Below, piece after piece: positions 59,663 to 64,000 of a stretch of DNA of 64,000 nt (the stretch's first letter is position 1; each line of letters opens with the position of its first letter). Under the pieces are notes generated by a model that saw only the letters and a list, made by a program, of their open reading frames with translations, made no database searches and was not told the origin of the DNA. Source of the DNA: Oscillospiraceae bacterium (GTDB taxonomy: Bacteria; Bacillota; Clostridia; Oscillospirales; Ruminococcaceae); NCBI GenBank assembly GCA_902362965.1, contig CABIYQ010000003.1, positions 62,001-126,000 on the forward strand, in the 5' to 3' direction. The position numbers and the translations under genes are program-made.

Positions 59663-60850
59663 TTATATTGATATTATAGCGTCAAGAATACGGTCTGCCG
59701 CTTGTTCCTTTGTCATAAAAGGAAGTTCATTTATTGAGTCATTTGTAATAAGTGTAATTATATTGGTATCCGTACCGAATCCGGCGCCTTCACATTTTAA
59801 GTTGTTCGCTGCGATCATGTCACAATTTTTCTTTTCAAGCTTTTTACGTGAATTTTCAATTAAATTTTCTGTTTCCATTGAAAAACCACAGATAAATTGT
59901 CCGTTACGCTTGTGCTTGCAGACTTCCTTAAGAATATCTTTAGTACGTTCAAGCTTTATTTCCATATCACTATCGGATTTTTTTATTTTTTGGTCAGAAA
60001 CATTTTTCGGACGGTAATCGGCAACAGCTGCCGCCATAATAATTATATCCGCAGAATCAGCATTTTCTATTACTTCATTGTACATTTCTTCGGCGCTTAC
60101 AACGGGTACCACATTAACAAACGGCGGAGGCTGAATTTGCGTTTTTCCTGTAATAAGAGTCACGTCTGCGCCTCTAAGCATTGCACGGTTTGCAATGGCA
60201 TATCCCATTTTGCCTGTCGAGTGATTGGTAATATACCTTACAGGATCTATGGCTTCACAGGTAGGTCCGGCAGTTACAAGTACTTTTTTGCCCGATAAAT
60301 CTTTATTGCATGCGATTGATCTTAAAATATATGAAATCAGTACTTCTTCTGAGGGCATTTTTCCTGTTCCGATCGCTCCGCATGCAAGGCGTCCGCTTTC
60401 GGGAGGAATAACTGTCCAGCCGTATTTTTTTAGTTTTTCAATGTTATCTTGTACAACAGGATTTACAAACATATTAGTATTCATAGCCGGAGCAATAATT
60501 TTGTCGCACCGACATGCAAGTGCAGTAGTAGTCAGCATATCGTCTGCAATACCGTTTGCCAGCTTACCGATAACATTTGCGGTTGCCGGAGCTATCAGCA
60601 GTACGTCTGCTTTCTGGGCGGCTGAAATATGACGAATATCAAATTGAAAATTTCTGTCAAAGGTGTCAACCATGCATTTGCTTGAAGTTAGTGATTCAAA
60701 GGTGATCGGTGTAATAAAATTGCATGCGTTTTCAGTCATCATAACGTCTACATCGGCATGAAGCTTTATCAGACTGCTGCATACTCCCGCCATTTTATAT
60801 GCAGCGATTCCGCCCGTAACTCCTATAAGAACGGATTTTCCTTTCAGCAT
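59663..60850 (-). CDS. coaBC: Bifunctional phosphopantothenoylcysteine decarboxylase / phosphopantothenate-cysteine ligase
   Basis: CoaBC (Dfp, 395 aa) joins cysteine to 4'-phosphopantothenate and decarboxylates the product, giving 4'-phosphopantetheine. The N-terminal flavoprotein CoaC (residues 1-~180) has GVTGGIAAYK, catalytic His in FDIRHISAA, PAMNTNM and the cysteine flap in ESGRLACGAIGTGKM. The C-terminal CoaB (~185-395) has VLVTAGPTCEAIDPVRYITNHSTGKMGYAIA and the lysine-rich KIKKSDSDMEIKLERTKDIL. AAAAGGAGG precedes the ATG, which overlaps coaX by 7 nt. Confidence 0.96.
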   Translation of the reverse strand: MLKGKSVLIGVTGGIAAYKMAGVCSSLIKLHADVDVMMTENACNFITPITFESLTSSKCMVDTFDRNFQFDIRHISAAQKADVLLIAPATANVIGKLANGIADDMLTTTALACRCDKIIAPAMNTNMFVNPVVQDNIEKLKKYGWTVIPPESGRLACGAIGTGKMPSEEVLISYILRSIACNKDLSGKKVLVTAGPTCEAIDPVRYITNHSTGKMGYAIANRAMLRGADVTLITGKTQIQPPPFVNVVPVVSAEEMYNEVIENADSADIIIMAAAVADYRPKNVSDQKIKKSDSDMEIKLERTKDILKEVCKHKRNGQFICGFSMETENLIENSRKKLEKKNCDMIAANNLKCEGAGFGTDTNIITLITNDSINELPFMTKEQAADRILDAIISI

Positions 60851-61626
60851 TTCATTTCCTCCTTTTCATTTTTATATATGATATAGAGTCCTTTCAGCAA
60901 AAGATTTTTATCATAAATAATTTTTGACTTACAGTATGGAATTACTGCTCCTGCATTTCCGCCTGTTGCAATTATTTTTGGATCAAAATCAAGCTCGTTT
61001 GAAATACGTTGGATCAGACCGTCAATTTGTGCGGCAGTTCCATAAACAATACCGTTTTCAATTGAGCTTACGGTATTTGTACCGATAATTCTTTCTGACG
61101 GCGTACCAAGCTTTATTCTTGGCAGCTGGGAGGTATTGTTTATTAGGGAGTTAAGGGATGTTCTCACACCCGGAAGTATGAGTCCTCCTAAAAATTGGTT
61201 TTGCGGATTTATTACTGAAACAGTTGTAGCTGTTCCCATATCTATAATTACCAGCGGCGCTCCGTATTCATTTATACCTGCGGCGGCATCCGCAATACGG
61301 TCGCTGCCAAGCTGTGACGGATTGTCAGTGATAATTTCAATACCTGTTATACTTTCTGAATTGACCGTTATTGGTTCAAGTTTAAAAATATCGGAAACAG
61401 CTTCTTTTAAAATATCTGTCAGAAGAGGTACTACGGAAGAAATAATTGCACCTTCAATTTTACTTTCGGAAATACTGTGGCTTTTAAGAAGAGTTTTTAT
61501 TTCTTCCTTGTAATTTACTTCTAATTCTGAAATGTCAGTCACCGTTTTTCTACTGGCAATAAGTTCGCTGTTATTTATAAGTCCCATTACTACTGTGGAG
61601 TTTCCAATATCAACAGCAAGTATCAT
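60844..61626 (-). CDS. coaX: Type III pantothenate kinase
   Basis: CoaX (260 aa) phosphorylates pantothenate, the first committed step of CoA synthesis. It is the ASKHA-fold type, not feedback-inhibited by CoA. The phosphate motif LAVDIGNSTVVMGL is at residues 3-16. SQLGSDRIADAAAGI and VIIDMGTATTVSVIN carry the conserved aspartates, and FLGGLILPGVRTSLNSLINNTSQLP is typical. It lies 19 bp after panD, with GGAGGAC before the ATG. Confidence 0.95.
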   Translation of the reverse strand: MILAVDIGNSTVVMGLINNSELIASRKTVTDISELEVNYKEEIKTLLKSHSISESKIEGAIISSVVPLLTDILKEAVSDIFKLEPITVNSESITGIEIITDNPSQLGSDRIADAAAGINEYGAPLVIIDMGTATTVSVINPQNQFLGGLILPGVRTSLNSLINNTSQLPRIKLGTPSERIIGTNTVSSIENGIVYGTAAQIDGLIQRISNELDFDPKIIATGGNAGAVIPYCKSKIIYDKNLLLKGLYIIYKNEKEEMKC

Positions 61627-61645
61627 AATATTGTCCTCCGATGTA

Positions 61646-62029
61646 TCAGACTATTTGACCGTGTTTTTCACAGTGTTCTACACTTTTACAGTGATTATTT
61701 TCGTCTACCATAATAACATTAGGAACATGCTTTTGAGCTTCTTCAGAAGACATTTGAGCGTAAGCCATAATAATTACTATGTCCCCAGGCTGTACGCATC
61801 TGGCAGCCGCACCGTTTAAGCAGATAACTCCGGAATCAGCTTCGCCGCTGATAACGTATGTTTCGATGCGGCTTCCGTTGTTAACATCAACAATCTGTAC
61901 CTTTTCATATTCAAAAATTCCTGCCGCTTTCATTAGTGACGAATCAATCGTTATACTGCCTACATAGTTTAAATTAGCTTCAGTTACTGTTGCACGGTGA
62001 ATTTTACTTTTAAGCATTGTTACTGTCAT
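61646..62029 (-). CDS. panD: Aspartate 1-decarboxylase
   Basis: PanD (127 aa) converts aspartate to beta-alanine. It makes its pyruvoyl cofactor by cutting itself at the Gly-Ser bond in [11 protein letters not shown] (Ser ~25). [14 protein letters not shown] and [27 protein letters not shown] match the family closely. The ATG at 62029 (MTVTMLKSK) is best spaced from AAAGGA and lies inside the last codons of panC, overlapping by 20 nt. The ATG four codons further is an alternative. Confidence 0.96.
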   Translation of the reverse strand: MTVTMLKSKIHRATVTEANLNYVGSITIDSSLMKAAGIFEYEKVQIVDVNNGSRIETYVISGEADSGVICLNGAAARCVQPGDIVIIMAYAQMSSEEAQKHVPNVIMVDENNHCKSVEHCEKHGQIV

Positions 62030-62879
62030 CAGCCGCATTCCTTTCTATAATAAAATTGTCGATAAGTCTTGTTTTTCCGATATAAACAGCCGCAGCTACA
62101 AGTATTCTGCCGTCTGCTTTGTCAACAAGCTTTATTGAATCGGCGTTTACTGCTTTAACATAGTCAATTTTGGCAAGAGGTTCTTTTTGAATCTGTAATT
62201 TAATTTGTTCCGTTACCTTATTTAAATCAGTTTCTCCTGATTCAATAATTTTTCTGCCCTCATTAAGACTTCTGTTGATTACAAGCGCCGCTTTACGTTC
62301 TTCCGGACTTAAATATGTATTTCTTGAACTCTTAGCAAGTCCGTCCTTTTCACGAATTATAGGACAGCCTACAATCTCAGTACCTATACTCAAATCTTTT
62401 GTCATTCTGCGAATAACAGCAAGCTGCTGAGCGTCTTTTTGACCGAAATATGCCTTGTCAGGATTCACGATATTAAAAAGTTTGGAAACCACAGTGCAGA
62501 CTCCTCTGAAATGTCCGGGGCGGCTTTTTCCGCAAAGTTCGTCTGTAGGACCGTTCATATCCACAAACGTACAGAAATCCGGTTCAAACATCTCAGAAGC
62601 TTCCGGAGCAAAAATAAGATCTGCTCCGGCTTCACGGCATTTTTCGGTATCCCTGTCAATGTCACGTGGATATGAAGCGAAATCCTCGTTTGGTCCGAAC
62701 TGAATAGGATTTACAAAAATACTTACAACTACCTTGTCATTTTCTCCAGCGGCATGTATTAAACTTTGATGACCTTCATGGAGGTATCCCATTGTAGGTA
62801 CGAATCCAATTGTACAGCCTTGCTTTTTCCAATCTTTGATTATTTCTCTGACTTCATTTATAGTTTTTACTATTTTCAT
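62010..62879 (-). CDS. panC: Pantothenate synthetase
   Basis: PanC (289 aa) joins pantoate and beta-alanine with ATP. The nucleotide-binding [17 protein letters not shown] has the HxGH motif near residues 34-37. [56 protein letters not shown] and the KMSKS-like [10 protein letters not shown] follow. Length is normal. It is 2 bp from panB and overlaps panD, so all three are translated as a unit. Confidence 0.97.
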   Translation of the reverse strand: MKIVKTINEVREIIKDWKKQGCTIGFVPTMGYLHEGHQSLIHAAGENDKVVVSIFVNPIQFGPNEDFASYPRDIDRDTEKCREAGADLIFAPEASEMFEPDFCTFVDMNGPTDELCGKSRPGHFRGVCTVVSKLFNIVNPDKAYFGQKDAQQLAVIRRMTKDLSIGTEIVGCPIIREKDGLAKSSRNTYLSPEERKAALVINRSLNEGRKIIESGETDLNKVTEQIKLQIQKEPLAKIDYVKAVNADSIKLVDKADGRILVAAAVYIGKTRLIDNFIIERNAADDSNNA

Positions 62880-62881
62880 CT

Positions 62882-63727
62882 TTATGCCTCGCTTTTTTTG
62901 TCCAGATTATTAAAGTCGATATCTTCCTTTAAAGCAAAGGAATGTTTGCTTTCCGGAAAGTTTCCGGACTTAACTTCGTCTATATAACTGCTGAAAGCAT
63001 CTTTCATTGATTGTCCGATTTCAGCATACTTTTTTGCAAATTTTGGAGTGAAATCTGAATACATACCCAACATATCCTGATAAACAAGTACCTGACCGTC
63101 ACAGCCGTTACCTGCGCCTATACCAATTGTAGGCACGTCTAAAATTTTGGTAATATAAGCTGCAAGCTTATCCGGTACGCATTCCATTAAAACTGCAAAT
63201 GCTCCTGCATCCTGCATAGCTCGTGCGTCTTTAATGATTTTAGCGGCGTTTTTTTCATCTTGTCCTTGTACTTTAAATCCGCCGAATTTATTGACTGATT
63301 GAGGAGTCATTCCTATATGTGCCATAACAGGGATTGAAGCGTCGGTGATTGCCTTTACATGAGGAGCAAATTCAAGTCCGCCTTCAAGCTTTACTGCATT
63401 TGCTCTGCCTTCCTTCATAAGTCTGCCTGCATTTAAAACAGCATCATATACAGAAGTCTGATAAGACATGAATGGCATGTCTGAAACTACCAAAGCGTTT
63501 TGAGTACCTCTGCTGACAGCAGCGGTGTGATGAATCATATCATTCATAGTAACAGAAAGTGTGTCTTCATAACCCAGCATAACCATACCCAGTGAATCCC
63601 CTACCAGAATTATGTCAATACCGGATTCATCAATCAGTTTTGCTGTTGAATAATCATAGGCAGTCAACATAGTGATACGGTCATGTTCAGACTTTTGCTT
63701 CAGAATTGTTGCAACCGTTTTTTTCAT
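62882..63727 (-). CDS. panB: 3-methyl-2-oxobutanoate hydroxymethyltransferase
   Basis: PanB (281 aa) makes ketopantoate from alpha-ketoisovalerate and methylene-tetrahydrofolate. [36 protein letters not shown] (metal-binding Asp), [41 protein letters not shown] and [22 protein letters not shown] are all present. The ATG at 63727 ([12 protein letters not shown]) is 8 nt after AAGGAG. It is the first gene of panB-panC-panD-coaX-coaBC. No panE-type ketopantoate reductase is in the cluster. Confidence 0.97.
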   Translation of the reverse strand: MKKTVATILKQKSEHDRITMLTAYDYSTAKLIDESGIDIILVGDSLGMVMLGYEDTLSVTMNDMIHHTAAVSRGTQNALVVSDMPFMSYQTSVYDAVLNAGRLMKEGRANAVKLEGGLEFAPHVKAITDASIPVMAHIGMTPQSVNKFGGFKVQGQDEKNAAKIIKDARAMQDAGAFAVLMECVPDKLAAYITKILDVPTIGIGAGNGCDGQVLVYQDMLGMYSDFTPKFAKKYAEIGQSMKDAFSSYIDEVKSGNFPESKHSFALKEDIDFNNLDKKSEA

Positions 63728-63840
63728 AAATTTCTCCTTTTTACGCATTTCAGCGTTGTTTTTTTACCGTACTGAAATTTTAAATGATATACGCCGTTTA
63801 TTTAAACGGTCGCATTCACACATCAGAACGATTAAATTTT

Positions 63841-63869
63841 ATTATAACATATTTTATAAATTATTACAA
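63841..63869 (-). promoter_or_regulatory. pan-coa operon promoter
   Basis: Minus strand: TTGTAA (63864-63869), 17-bp spacer, TATAAT (63841-63846). The ~105-nt leader contains a small hairpin (ACCGTTTA/TAAACGGC region near 63790-63810). Confidence 0.7.
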
Positions 63870-63886
63870 TAATAAAACGTTAAAAG

Positions 63887-63916
63887 AATCTAATTGTAGA
63901 TTCAGGCAATTAGATT
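63887..63916. terminator. Hairpin upstream of the pan-coa promoter
   Basis: AATCTAATTG (63887-63896) and CAATTAGATT (63907-63916) are perfect inverted repeats with a 10-nt loop. It may end a minus-strand gene lying beyond the window. The last ~85 bp show no gene. Confidence 0.45.
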
Positions 63917-64000
63917 TTATGTATTTTTATTTAATTTTAACCAATCATATTCTTATAGAAATTTATAATGCGGATAATGTTTGAAAACAATTTGTTTATT

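Noticed and set aside
1..64000. CRISPR arrays or insertion sequences
   Set aside because: I saw no evenly spaced repeats and no transposase, integrase or Cas gene on either strand.

Overview
The window is a stretch of chromosome from an AT-rich, low-G+C Gram-positive anaerobe. The best fit is an Oscillospiraceae/Ruminococcus-like member of the Clostridia. Supporting this are a type III glutamine synthetase, a V-type ATPase operon, sporulation genes (yqfC, yqfD, ylbJ), the phoH-ybeY-era-recO cluster, a tryptophan T-box leader, and a secreted leucine-rich-repeat protein ending in a type I dockerin, a module typical of cellulosome-building ruminococci. No phage, insertion sequence, CRISPR array or rRNA was seen.

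Layout. 1-5.5 kb (minus): yqfC-yqfD, then phoH-ybeY-era, an unnamed 41-codon ORF, yqzL, recO and the start of mutS2. 5.6-12.7 kb: ylbJ, the LRR-dockerin protein, an SPFH protein, a DUF2079 membrane protein and glgA. 12.9-13.3 kb: four tRNAs (Val, Asp, Gly, Cys) read on the minus strand from one promoter. 13.4-22.4 kb: hslO, a methyltransferase, yerC, glnN with an attenuator-like leader, a VanY-type peptidase, a signal-less amidase, a small Cro-like regulator, a radical SAM protein, rpmE with a structured leader, yigZ and a DUF6514-like gene. 22.5-32.7 kb (minus): nine V-ATPase genes preceded by a PFL-family gene and an ACT-domain gene. 32.8-41.0 kb: a DtxR-like regulator, vanZ, then the T-box-controlled trpE-trpGD-trpC-trpF-trpB-trpA operon with a small extra gene at its end. 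41.0-46.2 kb (minus): a GNAT acetyltransferase and a LacI-regulated sugar ABC importer lacking an ATPase gene. 46.4-53.1 kb: a two-module helix-hairpin-helix protein, MscS, a metallophosphoesterase, oadG-oadB without an alpha subunit, an HD protein, a cytidylate-kinase-like protein and CarD. 53.2-58.6 kb: a permease-ATPase-response regulator-sensor kinase module between two copies of a 43-bp direct repeat. 58.6-64 kb (minus): a secreted, membrane-anchored protein of unknown function, then panB-panC-panD-coaX-coaBC for pantothenate and coenzyme A synthesis.

Most genes are housekeeping. The parts most worth attention are the repeat-flanked transporter/two-component module with an 11-bp-periodic operator; tandem Spo0A-box-like sites upstream of the helix-hairpin-helix gene; a DtxR-fold regulator lacking the usual metal ligands; the attenuator-like glnN leader; the Na+-pump beta/gamma pair without a decarboxylase; and several small unnamed genes inside conserved operons.

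All coordinates and motifs were read by eye. Family assignments rest on recognised motifs, not on database searches.
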